Source of the DNA: Siderastrea radians
Taxonomy: Eukaryota; Cnidaria; Anthozoa; Scleractinia; Rhizangiidae
NCBI GenBank assembly: GCA_964017195.1
Contig: OZ024890.1
Coordinates: 21,761,201 to 21,825,200, forward strand
DNA: 64,000 nt
Direction: 5' to 3'
Under the pieces are notes generated by a model that saw only the letters and a list, made by a program, of their open reading frames with translations, was not told the origin of the DNA and did not search any database. Positions 47,765 through 60,253 of this stretch are shown piece after piece (position 1 is the first letter of the stretch; each line of letters opens with the position of its first letter). A program made the translations under genes and the position numbers.

Positions 47765-50005
47765 GTCGGCTTCAAAAAATGCTGATCTTTCATGTCTTGC
47801 AGATTTTAGTACAAACAGCTCTGTGTTTCATACTTTTCAAAGTTAAAGGCAATGAACAAGATAAGTGAAAAACAAAAAGCTTAAAGCCAGGAAGAAAGAT
47901 CCAAAGTCAAGATCTCATTTGAAATCTAGAGAGAAACGTTTTGTAAGTGCAACATGTCATGAGAACGGAATTTCATTAGCCAAGTTGCATTGCAGTCACA
48001 AATCGAATGTGACAAGATGAGCAACATTTTCTGTTTGTTCTAGTATTCACTGTTGGGTTTTCAAACTGTGGTGAGGCAGTCAGTGAAGCCTATTGCAAAC
48101 AAAAAATGCTGATCTTTCATGTCTGGCAGATTGTAGTGCAAACAGCTCTGCGTTTCATACTTTTCAAAATTGAAAGCAATGAATAAGATAACTGGAAAAA
48201 AAAAAAGCTAAAAGCCAGGAAGAAAGATCTTAACTCAAGATCTCATTTGAAATGTAGAGAGAAACTTTTTGTAAGTGCATTACATGTCATGACAAAGGAA
48301 TTTCATTAGCCAAGTTCGTGCACCGCAGTCACAAATCGAATGTGACAAAAGATGAATGGCATTTTCTGTTTGTTGTAGTATTCCCTGTTGGGTTTTCAAA
48401 ATGTGGTCATTTTTAGGAAACCCACTGCAAAGATGCAGTCATCTTTAGGCAGTCAGTGAAGCCTATTGCAAACAAAAAATGCTGATCTTTCATGACTGCA
48501 GATTTTAGTACGAACGGCTCTGTGTTTCATACTTTTCAAAGTTAAAGGCAATGAACAAGATAAGTGAAAAACAAAAAGCTTAAAGCCAGGAAGACAGATC
48601 CAAAGTCAAGATCTCTTTTGAAATCTAGAGAGAAACGTTTTGTAAGTGCAACATGTCATGAGAAAGGAACTTCATTAGCCAAGTTCATGCATAGCAGTCA
48701 CAAATCAAATGTGACAAAAGTTGAATGGCATTTTCTGTTTGTTGTAGTACTCACTGTTGGGTTTTCAAAATGTGGGCATTTTTAGGAAACCTAGTGCAAA
48801 GATGCAGTTATCTTTAGGCAGTCAGTGAAACCAATTGCAAACAAGAAATGCTGATCTTCCATGGCTGACAGATTTTAGTACGAACAGGTCTGTTTCAGAC
48901 ATGTCAAACTTGAAGGTGAATGAATAATATTAGTGAAAAAAAAAAAGCTAAAAGCCAGGTAGAAAGATCCAAAGTCAAGATCTCATTTGAAATCTAGAGA
49001 GAAACGTTTTGTAAGTGCAACATCTCACGAGAAAGGAATTTCATTAGCCGAGTTCATGTATCGCAGTCACAAATCGAATGTGACAAAAGATGAATGGCAT
49101 TTTCTGTTTGTTGTAGTATTCACTGTTGGGTTTTCAAAATGAAGTCATTTTTAGGAATCCCACTGCAAAGATGCAGTCATCTTTAGGCAGTCAGTGAAGC
49201 CTATTGCAAACAAAAAAATGCCGATCTTTCATGTCTTGCAGATTTTAGTACAAACAGCTCTGTGTTTCATACTTTTCAAAGTTAAAGGCAATGAACAAGA
49301 TAAGTGGAAAAAAAAAAGCTTAAAGCCAAGAAGAAAGATCTTAAGTCAAGATCTCATTTGAAATCTAGAGAGAAACGTTTTGTAAGTGCATTACACGTCA
49401 TGACAAAGGAATTTCATTAGCCAAGTTCATGCATCGCAGTCACAAATCGAATGTGACAAAAGATGAATGGCATTTTCTGTTTGTTGTAGTATTCACTGTT
49501 GGGTTTTCAAAATGAAGTCATTTTTAGGATACCCACTGCAAAGATGCAGTCATCTTTAGGCAGTCAGTGAAGCCTATTGCAAACAAAAAATGCTGATCTT
49601 TCATGTCTTGCAGATTTTAGTACAAACAGCTCTGTGTTTCATACTTTTCAAAGTTAAAGGCAATGAACAAGATAAGTGAAAAACAAAAAGCTTAAAGCCA
49701 GGAAGAAAGATCCAAAGTCAAGATCTCATTTGAAATCTAGAGAGAAACTTTTTGTAAGTGCAACATGTCATGAGGAAGGAATTTCATTAGCCAAGTTGCA
49801 TTGCAGTCACAAATCGAATGTGACAAGATGAGCAACATTTTCTGTTTGTTCTAGTATTCACTGTTGGGTTTTCAAAATATGGTAATTCTTAGGAAGCCCA
49901 CTGCAAAGATGCAGTCATCTATAGGTGGTCTCTGAAGCCTGTTGCAAACAAAAAATGCTGATCTTTCATGACTGGCACATCTGTAAAATGGTTTTAGTGA
50001 GAAAC
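47765..50005. repeat. ~370-bp tandem minisatellite, six units plus a partial one
   Basis: The phrase ATGCTGATCTTTCATG (or a near variant) recurs at 47779, 48106, 48479, 48848, 49218, 49590 and 49955, a period of 365-373 bases, except for the first unit, which is ~45 bases short. Units carry GATCTTAACTCAAGATCT or similar small palindromes. No coding frame is conserved between units. It starts ~80 bp beyond the BEL element. Confidence 0.85.
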
Positions 50006-50077
50006 TGCTCGTTTGAAAAAGAATGAAAACGGTAAAGAAAGATACAGATTTCATTTGTCAAAGAACAATGCTTTCCA

Positions 50078-50480
50078 GGGGGTGGGGGGGGGGTACTTGA
50101 CTCATGTTTGGTTGTAGGGGTACCGCTGAAGGTCTGCTACCCTGACCCTGTTTAGGACAAAAAGCTGTAAAATACCAATCCCGTTTAGGACAACATCCTC
50201 CATTTTAGGTCCCTGTTTAGAACAATTGAAAAAAGATGCACTTTCTTCACGTTCGAGACAATTTTACAGTATTTTAGAGACTGGGCGGCCAACGTCAGGT
50301 TTCCGATCTATGACTGGTTATGTATAAGTGATAACGATGACAATCGTGCAACCATACCTTGTTTAGGACGCGTTCAGACCCTGTTTAGGACAAACTCGCA
50401 TAAAATTATATACCCTGTATAGGACAGAGTTGCCAAAAACCTTACCCTGTTCAGCGGCAAAATTTTAGATATGCTGAGTA
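50078..50480. repeat. MITE-like sequence with CCCTGTTTAGGAC repeats
   Basis: The word (C)CCTGTTTAGGACA and variants occur at about 50147, 50186, 50211, 50358, 50380 and 50408, beside a G run at 50084-50092. Boundaries are unclear and no gene is seen. The following 50480-51100 shows nothing recognisable. Confidence 0.4.
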
Positions 50481-51099
50481 TCCTTCCTGGCTGACCCAGG
50501 TTGGAGTCCTGGCATAACATAATAAGCATTTTGAGACGAAAAGATTTAGGAAAATGGTTTGAAATATGCAACATAATTACCAGATTGAGACAAAATGTTA
50601 AGCAAATGTTGTGCATCCTTGCTAATTCAAACGTCGTGGAGTTCTTGAGTCACTGTATGTCTGGGCACTTCTGGGATATGTAATATTAAAAGTCCCTCTG
50701 ACATAGAAAACATTTTTCTTTCTTCTTCTAAAGAATCCACCTCCAAAATCCACTTAGGGGTAGATTAGCACAAAGGACACGCGAGCGGGCGCGAAAATTG
50801 CCTGTGACGTGAAAACATAACACGCGTACGCGCGTGATCATTATCCCATTCGAATCCCATAGTGCGCTTGATTGACCTCGTTCAAGACAGAATTATCCAA
50901 TGTAAGAACGAAAACTACTAAGATTTGCAATTTGTTTGGAGGGAAATAATTCGCCATTTTAAGAACGTTTTCAGCCATGATTTATATACTCGTGCACTTT
51001 CTTACAGAGGTCAAAAAGGATTGTTTAGCACAAATTTGCTGATTAATAGTACACGAAATATGACTTGAAAATCTTCGGGTTTCATGGAAAAAGAGTAGG

Positions 51100-52140
51100 T
51101 TGGCGAAAATGGAAATGATTATATTTGCTCCATATTTGCTTCTGGGGTAAATAAACCTAAATTTGCTAACTTGGTGTAAAGTTGGTGCAAATAAACAGAA
51201 TTGCCATAAAGATAGCAAATGTAAGGGTAAGATATCCAAATTTGTTTATTTGCTACTCAAGTAAATGTGACAGTACTTCGATTTACGCAACTTGTTTGCG
51301 TGTTCGGAGATGAGTATGTTTGCTCCTTTAGTAAATATGGTGTAAATAAACCTAAATTTCCTGATTTGACCCCCGGGGGGGGGGGACTCCCATATGAAAG
51401 TGACGGGGATGCTCGTCGTCTCGCTTAGGGTTGTAAATTGCAGATTTTGGTCTCGCTTAGGGTTTTTAGGAAGGAAAGCCAATATTTTTACCCATTCAGG
51501 TATCGCTTAGGGTGTGCGTAAAGAAATATCTACATGAAAAAAACCAAACGACGTCAATCTTTAGCGTCAATCTTTAGCGCACTGAAGCTCTTATTTGGTT
51601 GTCTGTTTTAGCATGGTCTCGTTTAGGGGTCAAATAACGCCTGAACCACGCCCAGATTGGTCTCCTTTAGGGGTTTAATTCTAATTTTCCGACGAGCATC
51701 CCCGTCACTTTCATATGGGAGTCCCCCCCCCCGGGATTTGACCTTGGCGTAAAGTTGGTGCAAATAGGCACAATTGCTATAAATGGAAATGTGAGAGTAA
51801 GTAATGCAAATTTGTTTATTTGCCACTCAAGTAAATGTGATGGTAATTTGATGCAAATAAGTTGATTTTCACCGTGTTTGCTTAGATTTACGGGTTCCGT
51901 AAAAGTATTAATTTTTAAGGGTAGCAAAACTGCAGCAAATAAATGTGAAATTTGAAAATTTACCTTAGTGGCAAAACTGGCACAAATCTGATGCAAACTT
52001 CGTGTTTACGTTACATTTGCGCCTAATTCCAGCAGGAGCAAATGTGTGTCGTTGCTTCGACGGTGCCGCCTGTGCAAATTTGTGACAAATTTAGAACCCT
52101 AAATTTGCTACATATTTACTTCAGTTGCAAAGCTCGGTAA
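51100..52140. repeat. Second GCAAAT/AAATTTGC-rich degenerate repeat region
   Basis: Repeated words TTTGCTCC, GGTGCAAATA, TTGTTTATTTGC and CAAGTAAATGTGA occur twice or more (51230-51270 and 51810-51850 are near copies). Compositionally like 33275-34090. A hAT-like MITE interrupts it. Confidence 0.55.
51363..51742. mobile_element. 364-bp MITE with ~47-bp inverted ends and 8-bp target duplication
   Basis: The ends (C run/G run, then ACTCCCATATGAAAGTGACG) are near-perfect inverted copies at 51371-51420 and 51685-51734. GATTTGAC flanks both sides (51363-51370, 51735-51742). Internal TCGCTTAGGGT repeats. An 8-bp duplication suggests a hAT relative (inference). Confidence 0.75.
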
Positions 52141-53379
52141 AGACAAAACCACGTTTGTTTGTAGAAATTGTTCAGAGTGCGCCGCTCCCCTATCCCTGAT
52201 ATAGGCCTACAATCGTGACGGTATCTCTTGAGACACTTACAAAAAACCTTACACTGCTGTATTGAACTTTCAGCTCCCCCTCCATGCAATTGATTTTGAG
52301 CATCATTTACGACCGAAATCATTCTCATGGCTGTCAATATTGACCGGAGCCGGGGACGGGTGAGGATCTCAAAAAGCCTGGCACAATAGAACAAATTAAT
52401 CTGAGTGCTACTATAGGACGGTGTTTAAAAAAATAAATTTTGGTTATTCGTTTAAGGGTCCAAAAATAATTTGGCTAGAGTTGTAGGGTAACGGGGACTA
52501 GTTTTAGTAATCCTCGCGCTCATATTCCGCGAGATAAGAGGTGTTATAATCTAACAGTACATGTTAACAACGTGATGCCAGAGTCATTGCTACGACTCGA
52601 ACCGTTCGACCTTCATTTTTAAAAAATTAAAGGCCTAGATCCGACACCCTCCCTTCCTTTTTCAAATCTTTCATTACAAGATCCGGGAGACCTTCGGTAT
52701 TTAGATATTTAGAAGGGTATAACCCATTGTAGTTTGCTTGTATTAATGCCGAGAGTATGTAGGTATGGTGCAGGTGCAAGTGCACGTGGGAGTGGAAGTG
52801 AAAGTGCAGTCAACAGAATAGAATGAATATTAAGCTTTTTTAGTCTGCGAACATAACAAGAGGTCTGAATAGAACTTATGTCAGGCGAGACGGCAAGTTT
52901 AAAGGCCTGCAAGCCGGTTCTCTCTGACAGCCTCATCCGATAGCATGCTCTAACAGTAAGTTATTAATCTTGAAGAGGAAAGAAGAAAGAAGACTTACTG
53001 GGGAGTGGAAGTTCCGGAAGACGGCAGCTGGGTAATTATGCCGTTCTTGACGTATTTTAAAGCCATGTTTCTTGACTGTTTGTCGCAACTCAGTCTGAGG
53101 AACTCAGTTAAATTAGGGTTGACATTGACGGCTGAAAGTATTAACCGTATTAACTTAGTGTGACAAGAACAACACATCAGGATTCAAATTTACCCATACT
53201 GTAAATGGTGTACCGGCTCGAAAATATAACACGTATAAGTTTTAAGCTAAACTATGAGAAACAAAACTTGTTATATTTTTACTTCGTTACTAAAAGCTGA
53301 AAATTCTGTCAGTGGGTAATTTTCAGCTGAGACATTTTAATTCTTTGTGACACTTTATCCAAGGGCTGAAAACTGATGA

Positions 53380-53439
<60 letters not shown>

Positions 53440-54100
53440 TTACGAATGCGGTAAAAGACCTACTAAGCCTACCTCATCTTGGAATTCAGATGCCTACTTC
53501 ACCCTTCCCTTATCGAAGTAGTAGGAATTATAACACAGGTTGCAATGCTAGGACAGGTGGCAAAAGGAACACTTGAATACTCAGATAGTCAAAACATGAA
53601 ACATGACTTCCGTGTATGTAAATAAAAATTTTAGGCAGACTGTTAAAGTAGAGATGCAGGTTTTTTTAGAAAAACTTCTCATCACTTTCTTTTTTTCAGA
53701 TTGTAGAACAACCGAACGATTATCCGTTACAACCTCTCTAATAAGACCCTTTCTGCCTGAAATGAATTAATTCCCGAGAGGCCTAAACAGCGTTAAACCT
53801 ACTGAACACAGAAAATTGAATCAAATAACAAAGGTGTTTCTTTTCCTAATTCTTAATAATAGCGTTTGACCCCAGTAAGATGACATAATCCTGTCTTCCT
53901 ATGTCACTGAATCTTCAGATCAAGCAGAGACAAGTCCTGATACTTTTTTATTTGACCGGCACCGGTTTCACTGAGAATCGAACGCACCTAATAGGCAGCT
54001 TGAAATTTTCTTTGCACCGTGAATTGACCTATAAGAAGATTACGAGGGAAGAAAACGTTCCCTGCGAATATTTGATTTGTGAACAGTGAACCCTGCAACA
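52141..54100 (+). other. Upstream region of gene E
   Basis: Collinear with 15840-17774 before gene C. Includes an (ATT)n microsatellite at 53380-53440, much longer than its counterpart at 17065, and the candidate promoter segment at about 53878-53910. No independent gene. Confidence 0.55.
53379..53440. repeat. (ATT)n microsatellite
   Basis: About 20 ATT units; the open frame reading poly-Tyr through it is an artefact. Confidence 0.9.
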
Positions 54101-57072
54101 ATGAAACAACAAGGTAAAGACGACAGGCAGACGAACAGAAAAAAAGCTCTGGACAGATTGTATTCCACGTCAGGTTTGCTGTTGTCTGTTGTGTGTTGTA
54201 TCGCACTGATTCACGTGGAATTCAGAATCCAAGAACATCATCGACTAATTTTACACTCAGTAACATGCTGTGATCAGATGGAGACAGAAAGCCTTCGAAA
54301 AGTACAACAAGAGAATTACGGACGATGGCAAGCCATGAAAGGCAGCCATTCAGAAGGTCACTGGCAGGAGATAAGAAGTGAGTGTCGTTCTTATTGTTGG
54401 TAGTTGATATTTTCATTTCAGAATTAAAAGGCAATGGTATTCCTGTTTGTCTTAAGTGCAGTTCTCATTTTCAAAACTCCTTTTCAGCAACTCTTGCTTA
54501 TAACTTTAAGTTAAGTCAAAATCAAAATAAGTTCGGGAACTTTGATTAGCAAGAGTGTTAGCCAAGTCGGCCAATACAAGGTTAATCTTGGCTTGGTTTT
54601 CACTGAAACGTTTTACGCGGTACTTTTTATCCTTCTTGGTTTCTGTTTCATAAGTTTCTTTCCACTATTGATATTTAATCAATTGTTTTGATTTTCAAGG
54701 TCATGAAGACAGCATCTCAAGACAAAAGCGCGCTTCAGCCGATAATTCACAACAGAAATCTGTCCAAACAGCCTTTGATGTTAAACTGCTGATCAAACAA
54801 GAGCTTCGTCTGCTGCAAAACCAGTTCTGTGCTAAAGATGAAACACTCTGCCGCTCAGGACCTAAAGGTAACACAGGACGACGAGGAAGACTCGGAACCC
54901 GCGGGAGACCAGGTCCCCCAGGGAGACCCGGGCCAGAGGGACCTCCTGGCAAACATGGACCTATAGGACCTCAAGGACCGGTAGGGATAAAAGGTGATCT
55001 CGGAGTTCCGGGTGACCCTGGTGCTGTGGGACCTAGAGGCCTGCCTGGTGTGAAAGGCGCCAAAGGTGAACCGGGCCAGTCCATCTCGGCTCCTTCTTTG
55101 CTGCAGTCTCCTGTTGGAAAAGCAGTCAATGAAAGCCAGACAGCCGTCTTGAAATGTGCAGTACATGGCAACCCACCTCCACAGGTCACTTGGTCTAAGC
55201 TGAATTCATCATTTCCTGTTGGACGTCACGTGGTAGAGTCCAGTGGCGCTCTGATTGTAAAGGACGCTAGACCTGGAGACGATAGTGTTTACAGCTGTAC
55301 AGCTGAAAATTTGCTGGGCATCGTCAACGCTACAGCTAAACCAACGGTTCAGTGTAAGTTGTTAGTGAAGTTTCCTTCCAGTTTTCTGTCCTCTCACATA
55401 ACCGCTTTCTTTCTGAACTCTGTTTCTTGTACCAAATATTGTCAAGGTCGCTCCCATCAAACACAGTCAAAGAGGCAACTGAAGGTAAGCCAGTGCATGA
55501 AAAATCCGATCTGTGTTTGTTCTGTTTTTGTTGCAGCAATTTTCTCGCTGTACGACACAACAAAACGGGATACTTTGTCAATCTATGACCAATGGAATTT
55601 TTCTCAATCCTTTAAGAGAATCATTTATTTTGTAACGCTTTTTTTCCTAGAGAGCAACTGATAAAATTTCTATTTCTCAAGCCAGAGCAGTAAGTACCAC
55701 ATTCCCATTAAATAATCAAATAGTCATCTTTCTGCCCCCATTGAATGTCCACCCTCTTTTGGACCAGTTATGAAATGCAATTAGCCCCGCTGGTATGTGT
55801 TTAATTAAGTAAACTGATCTTTGCCAAAAACGAAGTTTTGAATTTGAACTTCCATGGATATCGATGATAGCAATAGCTTATAGGAGCGTTCACAGGTTTT
55901 AATGAGTGAATCGATTTTAAAATCTAATTCACCTGATGATGCAGTTGTTTACAGTCGCTCCGCAGATTTTTTTGCCATCCAAAGCACTGTTAGCAGAGGA
56001 GGAGCAAAACGTAACCATCGTCTGCACTGCTAATGGTCAGCCGCACCCCACTATCACGTGGTCCAAAGCCGTTGGCAGTTTGCCGAAAGGCAGAACCGAA
56101 GTAACACAAGGAAAACTCACAATTTACAATGTAACAAAGAAAGACCGAGGAATGTTCCTTTGTAAGGCAGAAAATATCCTCGGTTCAGCTAGTCACATCG
56201 CTCAGCTCACGATATTCTCTCGTCTGCGGTTCAAAGTCCGTCCTCTTCAAGAGGTGACTCCCGTCATTGGCTCAACTGTCCGTCTGCCGTGTGTGGCCGA
56301 GAGTAACCTAAGACCTATCATCACTTGGACAAAGGATGATAAGCCTTCACTTCCCGCTGACACTAAAGTTTTTCGGAATGGAACACTAGTTCTTCAGAAC
56401 ATCAAGAAATCACATGAAGGATCTTACACCTGCAGAGCTGCTAACACTTTAAAAACGATTGAAGCTAAAGTCAAAATAAATTCTCCAGTTACTGCTGCTT
56501 CCTGTTCTGTGATAAGAAAACACGTCAACAGTGTAAGCGGAAATTACGTCATTGACCCGGATGGCGAAGGAGGTCTGGCACCATTTTCAGTTTTTTGCGA
56601 CATGACTGACAAGAATGGAGTTGGCGTGACAGTCATTAGTCACGACAGTGAAAGCAGAACATACGTGAAAGGATATATTGGTCCAGGTAGTTATTCATGC
56701 AACATTCATTACACAGGAGCGAGTCTGTCTCAACTGGCGAGTCTCACCAGAGTCTCCTCACACTGTGAGCAGTTTATCAAGTACGAGTGTTATGCTTCAG
56801 GGTTATTTAAGGACGGATATGGCTGGTGGGTGTCACGTGATTCTACTAAGATGACATACTGGGGCGGAGCATCCCCTGGCAGTGGTAAGTGCGCATGTCG
56901 AATGACCATCTCATGTGCAGACTCCAGATATGGCTGTAACTGTGATAAGGATGACCTTGTATGGCGTGAAGACAGCGGTCTCCTTACTGACAAGACACAT
57001 CTTCCAGTGAAACAGCTCAGGTTTGGGGATACTGCCTACAGTAGATCAGGTTACCATACACTCGGAAAATAA
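54101..57072 (+). CDS. Gene E: type II transmembrane collagen-Ig-fibrinogen-like protein, truncated at the last codons
   Basis: Exons 54101-54377, 54700-55353 and 55955-57072 join in phase 1 to 682 residues. Same plan as gene C: basic tail, membrane span, Cys pair, RQKR site, coiled segment, 25 collagen triplets, Ig1, Ig2, Ig3, fibrinogen-like domain. The third exon resembles the type II exons B and D (KYECY rather than KYECH; PVTAAS linker as in D) but is intact in frame. The stop TAA at 57070 falls six codons before the usual end; the following codons still encode KCYGEA up to the old TAA. The family's final Cys is therefore lost. One of its partners in the domain would be left unpaired, so the product may be misfolded or tolerated; not decidable here. 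Intron 2 is short (601 bp) and free of large elements. Confidence 0.8.
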
Positions 57073-57408
57073 AAGTGCTATGGCGAAGCATAAAAGCTAA
57101 GTAAACGTCTTTATTTGGTGATTATTACAAGAACAAAGTAACATTTTTGGCTAAGTCGAGGCAAGCTTGTAAGAATCATCTATTCTTAAAGTAGCTTTCG
57201 ATAGTTTAACATATATAATTGATCGACAAAACTGTTCTTGGAAGCATAAAAGTAACCGACAACTGTAAATCAAAACAATCTTGATCATAGCTGTTCAACG
57301 TGGAAATAAGGGTAGGGAAGCTGTCTTACGGAACTTATATATAGAAACTATGAAACGCTTCCAGTTTGTAAACAACTGCTTTGTTGATTAGTTGAATTTA
57401 ATGTAAAC

Positions 57409-58630
57409 TACAGTGAAGTCCCGTTATCTGGATCTCGAACCTTCAGGGGACTGGGGAAAAGGTTCGAGAAAACGGGGATTCGAGATAACGAAGCTCGTAT
57501 CAAAATTCATTCTTTTACAATCTTTAATAAAATATATACTGAGCGATTTGACTATACAGTCTATCTAAAATAAAACTTAATTGACATATACCGTCCTTGC
57601 AATTTGTGGCAGCAAACAATTTTTTCATGGAAGTATAAATATATATACATTGTACCACTCTGCCATCGGATAAAACATTTCATGTGTTGTCTGACAGTTC
57701 GAAAACAATGCATCTCTTGAATTGCCGTACTAACTTTATTGGCGAGAACGATTAACAAAGCAAAGAAAGTTTAGTTTTATGCATCTTCCGTCATTCCAAT
57801 TTCTTCAGTTCTGAGATTTGCCCCTTTCTCAGATGCTCATTCGAAATTTTCTCTGGGGGAGGCAGACTTAGTTCGATTTAAGGTGGCTTCCTATAGTTTT
57901 ATGACCACACGCGCGCTGATGATGCAAGCTGTAGGAATCTGCGCGCGCTCACATGAAATCGTAGGTTTTTCCTGATATTTTATGACGTCAGCATAGCCAA
58001 AAAAAGCAAAGTAAACAGGGAATTTTCTCGCGTTTCTTTCGGTGAATTTTTTTTTAATTTTGCGCATTTTGAGATATCAACGCTACCTTTCACATATTGT
58101 GTTTTGGAAAAATTCTGTCGGAGCCATTTACTTTAATGATTAAAAATAAGAAATCACGTGATATCGGTGAATCCGGCTGAACGACCCATATTTTTTCCCC
58201 CACAAAATGTTAGTCAAAATCATTTTCACAAAATAGGAAAGTTTGAAAACATTTCACCAAGGGAAAATTAAAATATTTAAGAAAAAAAGGCCAATTAATG
58301 GCAAATATCTGTCAGTCTTTGGACGCTTTGTTGCCATGACAACGGCCTATGCCTATGGAGCAAAAACTGGGAAATAAGGGTAATTATGTTGGTAACCTTA
58401 CTGGTAAAATTCAGGAACAAAGATTGCAAGACAACGGAACTAGGGGTTCTTTTGCAAGTTTTGGCAGTTCGTATAGTCCTTTTGTAGAAACTCTAGGGAG
58501 CCACCTTAACGGGGTTTTCCAAATACCCGAGGTTCGAGATAACCGAGGTAAAATAACAGTATTACACTGGAGCATATTCTCGGGACTTCGCCTCAAGTTC
58601 GAGCTGAGATAATGGGAAGTTTGAGATACC
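57409..58630. mobile_element. Possible pogo/Tigger-like inverted-repeat element
   Basis: From TA-CAGTGAAGTCCCGTTATC at 57409 there are several GAGATAACG/GTTATCTGGATCTCGAAC words, mirrored near 58530-58625 (TTCGAGATAACC, GAGCTGAGATAATGGGAA). CAGT ends and a TA flank are typical of pogo-like elements (established), but the right end is degraded. It hosts the TTAA element below. Confidence 0.4.
57878..58509. mobile_element. 0.6-kb TTAA-flanked element with GGTGGCT ends
   Basis: Bases 57882-58505 begin GGTGGCTTCCTATAG and end CTCTAGGGAGCCACC, with TTAA on both sides (57878-57881, 58506-58509). The first seven end bases equal those of the 4.4-kb element at 291-4694, so they are probably one family. 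No transposase. Confidence 0.65.
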
Positions 58631-60195
58631 TGGTGAAAAATTAAATTTTTAAGCCATTGAATGGAAGGCCTCCGCAGCTATAGTGTATAGTTTTACTGAT
58701 CGCTTTTGTGCCCTACTTTGTGCAGTTCAGTTAATGGCTGAGTGACTCCACTTACGTGGTGAATTGTTTTCTGTATGCCCAAACGCCAGGCCCCGTACGC
58801 CTTTAATACGGCATACAGGTAAAGGACGTGGACTTCGTTGAAAAAGAAAACCAACAAAACAAACGAAATAAAAAAAACAAAGAAATTTATGTGTAAGGAT
58901 CCTTACAAGTGATTCTTCACTTAGAATACCTGTATTTCTCAGACTTTCCAGGTGAACTCCTATCTTGAACAAAAATTTTAACGAAATTTTTTTTGGCAAT
59001 CTGTAACCTCTTATCAAATTTCCTGCCTACCGTAGATCCCCTCGTTTACAGTGAGGAGGTTTATACCGCTTTTACTAACTAAGTGTGTTATGAATTATAA
59101 GCTACTGAGATATTAATCAGAGTGTGCCAGCTGTGTCTTAACGCTGGAAGTAAGGCGCCCGTCTTTGATCTTGTAGCCAACCGGTCAAGAAGAGGGATTA
59201 TGTTGTAAGTCTGAGTTGTTACTGCGCAATACACCGCATGGTCGGTTGTTGACTGTAGACAATGAGCAGTCAATCTTAGTTTTAATTTCCCTCGTTGATC
59301 GATTGCCTAAGTCAGGGCGAAAAGAAACGATGACGAAAACGGACATTATTTATATGCCGGTTTTATTAATTCAATAAATATCCCGCCCGCAAACACACTG
59401 GGTTACCGTCTCGGTAGAAGACATAAGAGAGGTACTGCCTGAAGCATACATTCTTGCTCACAGCGGGAAAGCCCGTCGCTTATATCCAGTGGGGCCTGAT
59501 TCAGCAGAAAAATCGGTCCTTTCTTACCATAAGATGTAGTTTCACCGATCACTTGTGCACTTTGCTTTCGTTGTTATTAACAACCTACAATCTAACCTGC
59601 AATCTTCGATAACAGTATTCAGACACCTCGTTTCCAGCGTAGACATTCACTACTAAACTAAAAGGCAACCGCGAAGTTTGCTATCCCCCTCCCCCTCGAC
59701 AGTGTTGTTTTGGTCTTTAGAAATTCACTCTTGCAAAACACAAACTTCCGAATCAGCATTCAAGAGGGGGAGGGGGTACGAAATTATTTAAGAAGGGTAA
59801 TTATTCGTCGCATTTTTTTGACCCTCAACTAGTTTTGTCGAAGATTGTAGCTAGGCACGAGGACCAGTTTAGTACAGATTCTTGCGCTTTGATTATTTAA
59901 CAACACGATAGCTGAGACTGGCAGGCTTAAACCACAGACTTTCTGATTAAACGTTTGATTTTATCATCTCTGTCGACCAGATCCGGCACCCTGCCTCTTC
60001 TTATAGAAGCCCTTGAAGCTCAAATACTTCGATACTTAGATGGGTATATTTCCTTGCCATTGTAGTTTGCACAACTACCGCGGGAGTGTGACTGAATTAA
60101 GGTGCGGTGCAGGTGCGAGTAGAAGTGCAGCAAAAGACGCATTTCTGAGTATCGTCAATATCATAGAATAAAGATATTTAGCAGCCTACAATCTA

Positions 60196-60210
60196 TTAAT
60201 ATTATTATTA

Positions 60211-60253
<43 letters not shown>
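60196..60253. repeat. (ATT)n microsatellite, slightly imperfect
   Basis: ATT units with one TTT interruption. Confidence 0.85.

Noticed and set aside
53376..53576. Poly-Tyr open frame
   Set aside because: Reading of the (ATT)n microsatellite.
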